64,000 nt of DNA from Aquimarina muelleri DSM 19832 (GTDB taxonomy: Bacteria; Bacteroidota; Bacteroidia; Flavobacteriales; Flavobacteriaceae). Positions 24,534-32,482 of the stretch are shown piece by piece; the stretch's first letter is position 1, and the number at the start of each line of letters is the position of its first letter. A program made the translations under genes and the position numbers. The notes beneath the pieces are model-generated. The model saw only the letters and a list, made by a program, of their open reading frames with translations. It was not told where the DNA came from and ran no database searches. The DNA is taken from positions 1 through 64,000 of the forward strand of contig NZ_AUML01000001.1 of NCBI RefSeq assembly GCF_000430665.1, given 5' to 3'.

Positions 24534-25427
24534 ATGAACTATACCACTATAACTCTAAAATCATTCTTAAATATTATAGCTACTACCTATAAAAATTGGA
24601 TAAGCAATGAACCTTTTCAAATGAGTGCTGCAGTTAGTTATTATGCGTTATTTTCTTTTCCTGCATTATTGATTATAATTATTCAAACCACAGGAGTGTT
24701 TTACGAGAAGAGTCAAATAAAAGAAAAAATTATTAATGAAATTAAATTAGTATTAGGAAAAGATTCTGCTCAAACTGTTGAAATAATGTTAAAAAATGCA
24801 ATAGACCAAGAACAATCTACACTGGTTATTATAGTCGGAATAATTACATTGTTATATGGTGCCACAGGAATGTTTATAGCATTGCAAAAATCTTTAAATA
24901 CGATTTGGGGAGTTAAGCCTAAACCAAAAAATGAGTTTTTGAAAATGATTAAAGATCGTGTTTTTTCTTTAGGCTTAATATTAATGATAGGTTTTTTGCT
25001 ATTAGTATCTTTGGTAATGACCGCGCTAATTACTGCCACTACAGATTGGTTGAGTCAATATTTCCCAGAAATTATCATCTATGGTATTCAAATTTTGAAT
25101 TTTGTAGTATCTCTAGTTTTGATTACAGTTCTTTTTGCTATGATGTTCAAAATTTTACCAGACGCAAAGATAAGATGGCGAGATGTTTGGTTAGGAGCCT
25201 TTGTCACTACAATATTATTTAGTATTGGCAAATCTGCTTTAGGTATTTATTTTGGTACAGTTAATCCTGGATCTACTTTTGGTGCTGCTGGATCTGTTAT
25301 ATTAATATTGTTATGGGTTTCTTACTCTAGTCTTATTTTGTTTTTCGGGGCAGAATTTACTCAGGTTATTGCTTTAAAATATGGTGCAGGAATACACCCT
25401 ACTACTTATGCTGAAAAAATTTCTTAA
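24534..25427 (+). CDS. YihY/virulence factor BrkB family membrane protein
   Basis: A 297-residue inner-membrane protein with six hydrophobic segments. Signatures are NEPFQMSAAVSYYALFSFPALLIIIIQ near the N-terminus, IITLLYGATGMFIALQKSLNTIWGV in the middle, KILPDAKIRWRDVWLGAFVTTILFSIGKSALGIYFG, and SVILILLWVSYSSLILFFGAEFTQV near the end. All are typical of the BrkB/YihY family, once annotated as ribonuclease BN. Transport or lipid-handling roles have been proposed, and none is proven. It starts 21 nt after the pafA relic, so it may once have shared its transcript. Confidence 0.9.
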   Translation: MNYTTITLKSFLNIIATTYKNWISNEPFQMSAAVSYYALFSFPALLIIIIQTTGVFYEKSQIKEKIINEIKLVLGKDSAQTVEIMLKNAIDQEQSTLVIIVGIITLLYGATGMFIALQKSLNTIWGVKPKPKNEFLKMIKDRVFSLGLILMIGFLLLVSLVMTALITATTDWLSQYFPEIIIYGIQILNFVVSLVLITVLFAMMFKILPDAKIRWRDVWLGAFVTTILFSIGKSALGIYFGTVNPGSTFGAAGSVILILLWVSYSSLILFFGAEFTQVIALKYGAGIHPTTYAEKIS

Positions 25428-25808
25428 GACAGTTTTTTAAAATACGCGGTGTCTATGTTATTGAATATTAAAAATATTGATAATCAGTTTTTTGTAAATA
25501 AATTGAATGTTTTCGTAGAATTCTCTGAATACCTTGTATTGAGATTGTTGATTATAGAATGTCCAAATCAAATATGATGTTTAATTAAATCCAGATAATT
25601 ACTCTATATAAAGTTGTTAGATATATATGCAACCATTGATTGATAGAATTGTCTTTTAATTTATAAAATTAATACATGTAAGAAGTAGTAGTTTCTTAAA
25701 TAAAGCCTTGTTAGCTTCTTAAAGACTACAATAATAATTTAATGTCTATGAGAAATCAAACAGGCAAACACTATTTCTACTCTAAAACCTATTAACTAAG
25801 TAAAGAAT
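25428..25808. other. Intergenic stretch
   Basis: About 380 bp, AT-rich. No gene, repeat copy or RNA signature recognised. Confidence 0.4.
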
Positions 25809-26288
25809 ATGATAACACAAGAAGAAGTAGTCGTTCAAAAAGTCTTTAAACAATTAGACGGTATGTCAAAAATAGAAGTATATGACATACTTTTTAAGAT
25901 AGAAAGTATGTTGCTAGACTTTAAAAGCCCCATCCAGTATGAAGAGCTGAAAAAAACATTAAAAAGCACTTCTAGAAAAATAAATGTAGGAGCGGTAGAT
26001 AATTTCGGGCATTTCTATTTAGAAGACCAATGCGAGTATATCAAAATATATAAAGTTAAAACTTTACTACCTAATTTTTTGGACAAAGAGTTATTATACT
26101 TTTTTACACCTTGGCAGTTAAAAATTATGGATTATACAACCGAAAACCTGAAAGAAACTTTTCAAGGAACATACCTAGAAACTGTGGTAAATCATTTTTT
26201 AGAAACTCATACTCCACAAACACGAAATCCTGTTACTAATAGGTTTATCCTTTTAGAATTCTTAGATCAAATGGATTTAGATTCTTGA
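25809..26288 (+). CDS. Hypothetical protein, unrecognised
   Basis: A 159-residue soluble protein without a signal peptide or membrane span. The N-terminal half looks helical (VVVQKVFKQLDGMSKIEVYDILFKIESMLLDF); the middle has short strands (KINVGAVDNFGHFYLEDQCEYIKIYKV); the C-terminus is helical. I recognise no motif. The coding look is good: an A-rich leader before ATG, and composition like its neighbours. It stands alone 182 nt ahead of cobW and does not look like a cobalamin gene. Confidence 0.6.
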   Translation: MITQEEVVVQKVFKQLDGMSKIEVYDILFKIESMLLDFKSPIQYEELKKTLKSTSRKINVGAVDNFGHFYLEDQCEYIKIYKVKTLLPNFLDKELLYFFTPWQLKIMDYTTENLKETFQGTYLETVVNHFLETHTPQTRNPVTNRFILLEFLDQMDLDS

Positions 26289-26408
26289 AATTAATATGTA
26301 GTATACAGAGTAGTCGATTTTGTTATTTTATTTAAACCTAGGATGAATAAAATACGAAGAATAGTTAAAATAGCTTAAAAAACTAAACAATATGGAAACA
26401 TATCTAGT

Positions 26409-26444
26409 TTTGTTTTTTCCTTTAAACAATAATAAATAGCTTTG
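26409..26444 (+). promoter_or_regulatory. Bacteroidota-type promoter for the cobW operon
   Basis: TTTG (26409-26412), a 24-nt spacer and TAGCTTTG (26437-26444) match the -33/-7 consensus of Bacteroidota sigma-ABfr promoters. The start codon of cobW is 26 nt downstream. No riboswitch is visible in this leader. Confidence 0.55.
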
Positions 26445-26469
26445 TTAAGAATTATCTTAATAAAAAAAT

Positions 26470-27561
26470 ATGGCTTTACATACACAAAAAATTCCAGTAA
26501 CTATAATTACAGGTTTTCTGGGATCTGGTAAAACAACTTTAATACATAAAATCGCTCAAAATGCTAATGGTAGAAGGTTAGCAATTATTGTTAACGAGTT
26601 TGGCGAACTAGGTATGGATGGAGAAATACTAAAAGGTAATGATTGTGGATGTGAAGAGGAAAATATACTCGAATTAAGTAATGGTTGTCTTTGTTGTACA
26701 GTACAAGAAGAATTTCTACCAACAATGCTGCAATTAATGGAGCGTAAACAAGATATTGATCATATTATTATAGAAACCTCGGGATTAGCATTGCCTAAAC
26801 CACTATTAAAAGCTTTTAATTGGCCGGATTTAAAACCACAAATAACCGTAGATGCAGTAATTACTGTAGTAGATAGTGTAGGACAAGCTACGGGAGAAAT
26901 ATGTGATCGGGATAAAGTACAGTCACAAAGATTAGAAGATGAAAATCTGGATCACGAATCCTCTATAGAAGAGTTATTTGAAGATCAGTTGGCATGTGCA
27001 GATTTGATTGTAATGACAAAATCAGATTTAATTAACCAAGAGCAATATGATGAGGTAAAGAATGTCATCCAGAACCGAGTAGGAGAAAAAATCAAATTAA
27101 TTTCAGCCATAAAAGGAGACGTTTCTGTAGAGGTTTTATTAGGTATTGGAGCCCAATCCGAAGATCATGTAGATAGCAAACACTCACATCATGAAGACCA
27201 CCACCATCATCATGACCATGAACATGACGATCATCACCATGATCATGAACATGACGATACTATAAACTCTATTGTTATAGAAGTAAAAGTTGCACATACA
27301 CCAGTAACATTAATAAAAGCACTAAAAGAATTGGTAGCAGAAAATTCTATTTATCGAATTAAAGGAATTATCCACGTGCCTGGTAAACCAATGCGTATGA
27401 TTGTTCAAGGAGTAGCAGAACGGTTTGAAAATTATTTTGATAGAAAATGGACGGATGCAGAACCAAAAACTACACGGGTAGTAATTATAGGAGAAAAACT
27501 AGAAGAGCAAAAAATTCAGCAAGTATTAGAAGAAAAACTGATGATTGAAGCAGAAGTATAA
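26470..27561 (+). CDS. cobW: CobW/COG0523-family G3E GTPase, metal-handling protein
   Basis: 363 residues. Walker A is GFLGSGKTT (15-23), the metal-binding CxCC motif is NGCLCC (71-76), and a TKSD (183-186) is at the guanine-recognition position. A histidine/aspartate-rich stretch (about 232-263) precedes the C-terminal CobW_C domain. COG0523 GTPases bind divalent metals and deliver them to partner enzymes; CobW is required with CobN-type cobaltochelatase, so cobalt delivery is the likely task here. It is the first gene of a run cobW-pduO-cbiL-cobJH-bluB with gaps of 38, 5, -4 and 0 nt. A role in zinc homeostasis is the main alternative, but the context favours cobalt. Confidence 0.9.
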   Translation: MALHTQKIPVTIITGFLGSGKTTLIHKIAQNANGRRLAIIVNEFGELGMDGEILKGNDCGCEEENILELSNGCLCCTVQEEFLPTMLQLMERKQDIDHIIIETSGLALPKPLLKAFNWPDLKPQITVDAVITVVDSVGQATGEICDRDKVQSQRLEDENLDHESSIEELFEDQLACADLIVMTKSDLINQEQYDEVKNVIQNRVGEKIKLISAIKGDVSVEVLLGIGAQSEDHVDSKHSHHEDHHHHHDHEHDDHHHDHEHDDTINSIVIEVKVAHTPVTLIKALKELVAENSIYRIKGIIHVPGKPMRMIVQGVAERFENYFDRKWTDAEPKTTRVVIIGEKLEEQKIQQVLEEKLMIEAEV

Positions 27562-27599
27562 AAATACCCTAAAAACTTAATTAATTTAAAATTGACACC

Positions 27600-28184
27600 T
27601 TGAAAATATATACACGCAAAGGAGATACCGGTATGACCGGAGTTTTTGGAGGAAAAAGAGAATATAAAGATTCTGCTCGTATAGAGTGTAACGGAGCTTT
27701 AGATGAAGCAAATTCAACCATTGGTCTGCTACGAGCAAAATTAAGTAATGATCATGAGTGGCAACCAAACTTGCATAAAATTCAAAAAGATTTGATGGAT
27801 ATGATGTCGCATTTGGCAAGACCATCCGATTCTAAAAAAGTAAATACAAACCCTAAACCTATAGATGGAGCTGATTTTTGCGAACAGTGGATGGATGCGA
27901 TGGAAGCGAATATAAGCTCTCCTTCCGATTATTTTTTATTGCCAGGCGGGAACGAAATCTCGGCTTTATGTCATGTATGTAGAACTCAAATAAGAAGAGG
28001 AGAACGTAGACTAGTTACATTAATGCACGAAGATCCAAACTCTGTAGAAGAATATGTAGTAGCCTATGTGAATAGATTATCAGATTTGTTCTTTACTATG
28101 GCAAGAGCAGAAATGGATAAAGCAGGAGTAGCAGAAGAAAAATGGCAGTTATTTTTGTATAAACGAAAAAAGAAAACAACATAA
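27600..28184 (+). CDS. Cob(I)yrinate a,c-diamide adenosyltransferase, PduO type
   Basis: 194 residues. It transfers the adenosyl group of ATP to the cobalt(I) of cobyrinate diamide or cobalamin. PduO signatures are KIYTRKGDTGMTGVFGGKR at the N-terminus, ECNGALDEANSTIGLLRA, and CRTQIRRGERRLV followed by YVNRLSDLFFTMAR with the ATP- and corrin-site residues. Translation starts at TTG 27600, because the family N-terminus begins right there and no ATG is in range. It sits between cobW and cbiL, 5 nt from the latter. Confidence 0.92.
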   Translation: MKIYTRKGDTGMTGVFGGKREYKDSARIECNGALDEANSTIGLLRAKLSNDHEWQPNLHKIQKDLMDMMSHLARPSDSKKVNTNPKPIDGADFCEQWMDAMEANISSPSDYFLLPGGNEISALCHVCRTQIRRGERRLVTLMHEDPNSVEEYVVAYVNRLSDLFFTMARAEMDKAGVAEEKWQLFLYKRKKKTT

Positions 28185-28189
28185 CTATT

Positions 28190-28882
28190 TTGCACACTAT
28201 TCATGGAATAGCTTTGGGTCCTGGAGATCCAGAGCTTCTTACCCTAAAAGCATTACGAATACTAAAGGAAGTAGATCTCATTTTTTATCCTGGATCCATT
28301 ACCAAAAATCAGAAAAAGAGTTTTGTGTACCCCATTTTGCAATATCACGGGCTGGAAAATAAAGAATTGACTGGTTTTTTTCTAAAAATGTCGAATGATC
28401 GTAAAGAAGCCTCAGACACGTATGCAATAACAGCAAAGAATATAGAAGAAGCCTATCGTTCAGGAAAAAAAATAGCGATTGTATGCGAAGGAGATATTAG
28501 CTTATATGCATCTTTTTCCTATTTATTAAAAGAGCTTCAAGATTTAGAATTACCTGTATCCTTAGTACCAGGGATTAATTCCTTTTCTTTAGGAGCATCC
28601 CAACATCAAGTACCATTAAGTTTACTTAATGATAAGGTTGCTATACTTCCTAGAGTAAAAAAAATTCAGGAAATCACACAGTATTTTCAAGAATTTGATA
28701 CCGTAGTACTAATGAAAATACGTTCTGGGTGGAACACTTTTTACACAGACTTGATACAAAAAAACTGGAAATATTATTATTGTGAACGCTTAGGAACCAA
28801 TGAAGAATATATAACTACAGATTTAAGCACTCTGGCTAATAGAGAAATACCATATTTCTCTTTATTAATTATAAAAAAATGA
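28190..28882 (+). CDS. cbiL: Precorrin-2/cobalt-factor II C20-methyltransferase
   Basis: 230 residues of the tetrapyrrole (SAM-dependent) methylase fold. The start HTIHGIALGPGDPELLTLKALRIL is typical of CbiL/CobI. Later come FYPGSITKNQKK, CEGDISLYASFSYLL, and VPGINSFSLGASQHQVPLSLLNDKVAILP. The enzyme adds the C20 methyl group to precorrin-2 or its cobalt form. The start is TTG 28190, which places the GLGPGDPE loop correctly. It overlaps the next gene by 4 nt, indicating coupled translation. Whether it uses a metal-free or cobalt substrate cannot be seen. Confidence 0.92.
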   Translation: MHTIHGIALGPGDPELLTLKALRILKEVDLIFYPGSITKNQKKSFVYPILQYHGLENKELTGFFLKMSNDRKEASDTYAITAKNIEEAYRSGKKIAIVCEGDISLYASFSYLLKELQDLELPVSLVPGINSFSLGASQHQVPLSLLNDKVAILPRVKKIQEITQYFQEFDTVVLMKIRSGWNTFYTDLIQKNWKYYYCERLGTNEEYITTDLSTLANREIPYFSLLIIKK

Positions 28883-30234
28883 TCAAAGTTGTAGGACTAG
28901 GTCCAGGACATTCCGACTATATTATACCAATGGCTACTCAAGCAATTTCAGAAGCTACAGTAATCATAGGCTATCATTATTATTTTCAATTTATACAACA
29001 TCTGGTACTCCCCGATGCTTTATGTATAGGAAAAGAGTTAAGTGAAGAAGAAAAAAGAGCTGAAATAGCAATACAACACGCCCTAGAAGGAGAGTCTGTA
29101 GTGGTTATAGGCTCTGGCGATGCCAGTATATATGCAATGGCATCTATTGTATATCAAAAAGTAGCAGAGCAAAACTTAGATATTCCTGTAGAGACAGTGC
29201 CAGGGATTTCTGCATTTATTACAGCAGGTAGTAAATTGGGAGCTATATTAGGACATGATTTTTGTTGCATCTCCTTATCCGACTTAATGACTCCGTGGAC
29301 CACAATCGAGAAACGTATTCATGCTGCAGCTATGGGGGATTTTGTAACTGGTCTTTATAACCCCAAAAGTAAAAAGCGATATTGGCAATTACAGACCTTA
29401 AAAAACATATATCTGAAATACCGCTCTGTAGCGACACCTGTAGCGATCTGTAAGCAATTAGGAAGAACCGAAGAAGAGATTAAAATTACTACTTTAGGAG
29501 ATCTGGATGTTAACAAAGTCGATATGTTTTGCGTGGTATTGATAGGAAACAGCCAAACCTTTAGATATAAAAATCACTTGATTACGCCTAGAGGATATCT
29601 GAACAGAAAACCAGAAACGGGTGAAGAGATACAGCAAGCCAGTTTTGCAGAAATACTAAATAATATTCCGCAAAACACGTTGGCAAAAGATACATTATGG
29701 GCAGCTATACGATGTATCCATACTTCGGGAGATTTTGAGTACATAAACTACCTTAAAACTTCAGAAAATGCGATTTCGATCTGGCATGAGTATTTAATAA
29801 AAGGAGGAACTATAGTTACCGATGTAACCATGGTAGCAGCAGGAATTACAAAAGCATATACTACTAAGTATAATAATAAAGTAATTTGCTTGTTAAATGA
29901 TAAAGAGTCTCTTCAGCTTGCTGAAAAAGAGGGATTAACACGCACACAAGCAGGTATAAAATTAGCAGCAAAAAAGTATCCTAAAGCACTTTTTGTTATA
30001 GGTAATGCTCCAACAGCATTAATCGAAATAACAGATCAGATGCAAGAAGGAGTGTTATCTCCAACAGGAGTTATTGGAGCCCCAGTAGGATTTATTAATG
30101 TAATAGAATCCAAAGAACGGTTAAAAACAATAACCAATACACCCTATGCATTAATTACTGAAAAAAGAGGAGGAAGTAATTTTGCAGCAGCTATTGTAAA
30201 TGCAGCATTTACTCTGGAAGAATCCAAAACATAA
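28879..30234 (+). CDS. cobJ: Precorrin-3B C17-methyltransferase / precorrin-8X methylmutase fusion
   Basis: A 451-residue bifunctional enzyme. Residues 1-240 are a CobJ/CbiH methylase: KVVGLGPGHSDYIIPMA, GSGDASIYAMASIVY, VETVPGISAFITAGSKLGAILGHDFCCISLSDL, VTGLYNPKSKKRYWQL. This activity contracts the ring with C17 methylation. Residues about 250-451 are CobH/CbiC: SFAEILNNIP, RCIHTSGDFEY, KGGTIVTDVTMVAAGI, VIGNAPTALIEI and GVIGAPVGFINVIESKE. This activity moves the C11 methyl group to C12. The catalytic His of CobH is present in RCIHTSGD. The two steps are not consecutive, so the fusion is organisational. Tightly packed between cbiL and bluB. Confidence 0.92.
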   Translation: MIKVVGLGPGHSDYIIPMATQAISEATVIIGYHYYFQFIQHLVLPDALCIGKELSEEEKRAEIAIQHALEGESVVVIGSGDASIYAMASIVYQKVAEQNLDIPVETVPGISAFITAGSKLGAILGHDFCCISLSDLMTPWTTIEKRIHAAAMGDFVTGLYNPKSKKRYWQLQTLKNIYLKYRSVATPVAICKQLGRTEEEIKITTLGDLDVNKVDMFCVVLIGNSQTFRYKNHLITPRGYLNRKPETGEEIQQASFAEILNNIPQNTLAKDTLWAAIRCIHTSGDFEYINYLKTSENAISIWHEYLIKGGTIVTDVTMVAAGITKAYTTKYNNKVICLLNDKESLQLAEKEGLTRTQAGIKLAAKKYPKALFVIGNAPTALIEITDQMQEGVLSPTGVIGAPVGFINVIESKERLKTITNTPYALITEKRGGSNFAAAIVNAAFTLEESKT

Positions 30235-30900
30235 GTGGATATGGAAGAAATATCTCCACAACGTTTATTTACTGCTAAAGAACAAGAATTACTAGAAGAG
30301 ATACTGATCCATCGTAGAGATGTTCGAGGAAATCATTTTTTAAATACTCCAATACCGCAAGAAGCAATAGATACTATACTACAAGCAGCGTTAGCAGCTC
30401 CTTCGGTTGGGTTTTCACAACCTTGGGAGTTTGTATTGATTCGAGATCAAAAAACAAAGCAAGCAGTAAAAGAAACTTTTGCTGAAGAAACAGCACATGC
30501 AGTAACCCAATTTACAGACCAAAAACAAAAAGAATATATTCAGCTTAAACTAGAAGGGATTTTAGAATCGCCACTAAATATAGCAGTGTTTTATACCCCT
30601 AAAGATGGTCCTGTTCTTGGGCAAACCAGTATGCCCGATATGGGTAAATATAGTGTGGTTTGTGCTATACAAAATATGTGGCTCATGGCTCGTTCTTTAA
30701 ATATTGGAATGGGATGGGTGAGTATTTTGGATCCCGAAAAAGTAAAAAAAGTACTTAAGGCTCCAGAAAAAAATCAGTTAATAGGGTATTTATGTTTTGG
30801 ATACACTGATATGTTTTATAACCAACCAGAATTAGAATTAAAAAAATGGAATCGTAAAAAACTTCAAAACGAAGTGGTTATTCAAGAAAAATATAAGTAA
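30235..30900 (+). CDS. bluB: 5,6-dimethylbenzimidazole synthase
   Basis: 221 residues of the nitroreductase fold. BluB cleaves reduced FMN with oxygen to make the lower ligand base of cobalamin. Motifs are HRRDVRGNHFLNTPI, AALAAPSVGFSQPWEFVLI, TPKDGPVLGQTSMPDMGKYSVVCAIQNMWLMARSLNIGMGWVSILD and LIGYLCFGYTD. GTG 30235 and ATG 30241 are both possible starts; the stop of cobJH is immediately before the GTG. It is the last gene of the cobW operon, and its presence means the cell is expected to make the base under aerobic conditions. Confidence 0.92.
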   Translation: MDMEEISPQRLFTAKEQELLEEILIHRRDVRGNHFLNTPIPQEAIDTILQAALAAPSVGFSQPWEFVLIRDQKTKQAVKETFAEETAHAVTQFTDQKQKEYIQLKLEGILESPLNIAVFYTPKDGPVLGQTSMPDMGKYSVVCAIQNMWLMARSLNIGMGWVSILDPEKVKKVLKAPEKNQLIGYLCFGYTDMFYNQPELELKKWNRKKLQNEVVIQEKYK

Positions 30901-30922
30901 TGGAGGAGATTATTATATCATT

Positions 30923-32386
30923 TTAATTTTGAAACTTTTTCTCTTTTCTTTTTACTCTTCTTCTATTCTTCCTTTTAAGGAACTTAATCCCTAATCCAGT
31001 TGCTGAAAAACTAAGGATTGTACCTCCTGTCAATAAAATAAAAAGAACAATGTCCCATAGAGGTCTGTTCCATGCTAAAAATGAGAAATCTAAACTGTGT
31101 AAGCCATGATAAATCCAACGTTGAATTTTGTTTTCTGTGGCACATTTATAGACTATTTGAGTTGTTTTTGGGTTAATGTAGTACGTTATATTTTGAATCG
31201 TTTTAATCCTGATTATGGGTAAATCTTTATCATTATGTCGACTGTAATAATAGTTGTCATATTTTTTTAGAAGAATAGTTTCTACCACATCATTTTCAAG
31301 AGAAAAAGAATTTATAGCTTTTTGGTAACTGTTTAAGTTTAAAGAAAAATTAGAATTCCCTAATTTATATAAAGAACTTGTGTTTTGGAATAAAACTTGA
31401 GCGTAAGCATTATTTTGAAAAAAATTAAAATTTACCTCTTTAAATTCCTTTGATTTTATCTGATTTAAAAAACTAGCCCAATTATCTTTATCATAATAAT
31501 TTATAGTATGTTTTTGGGATTGCCATTTTAAAACTTCTTTCTCATTTAATTGGGTGCTTGGGAGCCAGTTAAAAGGAGTCATACTCATCCATCCGCTAAA
31601 AATCCAGGTACAAACAAATAGCCCAAAAAATAACCCAAAATAATAATGATAATTGTACCATTTATTTTTGAATCTTTTAAACTTAGCTTTTGGCTTCTTT
31701 TTGTATCTCACTAGCCCTGTTACTATACCTGTAATCACCATGATAAAACCTAAAGCAGCTAACCATGTAACTAGTTGTTTCCATAAAGTATTATGAACTC
31801 TAATGTCTTTAAAATAAATCCAGTGAGGAATAGCTCCTAGCCAAGACCAAAACCTTTCAGAACTAGTGTTAATAGCAAGTAACTCTCCCGTTACAGATGA
31901 GATATAAACCAATGTCTTATTTTTATCCTCAAATTTTATTTTAAAAATAGGGAGATGCCGTAAATATTTTGTTCTAGGGATCCATTGGTCTAACTCTGTT
32001 AATGTTTGGATAGTAGAATTAGCTGTTATTTTTGTGTTTTTTATGGTAGCTTTTAGCGCTGCTTCTTTTGTTAAAAAAAAATCCCTCCCATTATCTGCAT
32101 ATTTGGAAAAAAGCTTTCCTTGATTTGTAATCAAATGAAAAACAGGTCTGTCTAGAATAAAACTTAGTTTAAGTTGAGCTATGTTGCCAATGCTATCATT
32201 CTTAAAAACAGTTTTAGGAGATAGGATCTCTGTATTTACTCCATTAGAAAGCATTTCTATTCTTTTTGCTTGCCCTAGATAAGGAAAACTTTGATACATC
32301 ATAACAAAACCTGATAAAAACCAAATTAAGAATAAAGCACAAAAAAAAGTACCTAACCAATGATGTAAAGAGATAATTTTTTTCAT
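30923..32386 (-). CDS. PepSY-domain transmembrane protein (PepSY_TM, metallophore-reductase type)
   Basis: 487 residues with four clear membrane segments: one near the N-terminus (HHWLGTFFCALFLIWFLSGFVMMY), two in the middle (WLAALGFIMVITGIVTGLV and WYNYHYYFGLFFGLFVCTWIFSGWMSM) and one near the C-terminus. Conserved histidines (HHW, HWIYF, HGLHSLDF) and FRD-type PepSY segments suggest heme-binding electron transfer, as in PepSY_TM ferric-siderophore reductases. It lies 96 nt downstream of the TonB receptor on the same strand, with a terminator-like hairpin between. By context it would reduce or release the imported complex at the inner membrane; the substrate is inferred. Confidence 0.8.
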   Translation of the reverse strand: MKKIISLHHWLGTFFCALFLIWFLSGFVMMYQSFPYLGQAKRIEMLSNGVNTEILSPKTVFKNDSIGNIAQLKLSFILDRPVFHLITNQGKLFSKYADNGRDFFLTKEAALKATIKNTKITANSTIQTLTELDQWIPRTKYLRHLPIFKIKFEDKNKTLVYISSVTGELLAINTSSERFWSWLGAIPHWIYFKDIRVHNTLWKQLVTWLAALGFIMVITGIVTGLVRYKKKPKAKFKRFKNKWYNYHYYFGLFFGLFVCTWIFSGWMSMTPFNWLPSTQLNEKEVLKWQSQKHTINYYDKDNWASFLNQIKSKEFKEVNFNFFQNNAYAQVLFQNTSSLYKLGNSNFSLNLNSYQKAINSFSLENDVVETILLKKYDNYYYSRHNDKDLPIIRIKTIQNITYYINPKTTQIVYKCATENKIQRWIYHGLHSLDFSFLAWNRPLWDIVLFILLTGGTILSFSATGLGIKFLKRKNRRRVKRKEKKFQN

Positions 32387-32427
32387 CTGTTTTACCGTGT
32401 AAATTAACTATATGTTTTATTAAAATA

Positions 32428-32473
32428 AAGGGGAATGAGTAGATACATCTAGTTATCAACTCATTCTCCTTTT
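32428..32473 (-). terminator. Hairpin between the TonB receptor and the PepSY gene
   Basis: On the minus strand the arms GGAGAATGAG and CTCATTCCCC pair around a loop of about 20 nt and are followed by a T-rich stretch. It probably terminates part of the transcripts, so that the receptor would be made in excess of the PepSY protein. Confidence 0.6.
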
Positions 32474-32482
32474 TAAGCTTGC

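Noticed and set aside
24534..25427. Ribonuclease BN
   Set aside because: An old annotation for YihY/BrkB proteins; the sequence is a polytopic membrane protein without nuclease motifs.
26289..26469. Cobalamin riboswitch ahead of cobW
   Set aside because: The B12 box and the CCCGCAACTGT segment are absent; only a promoter can be seen.
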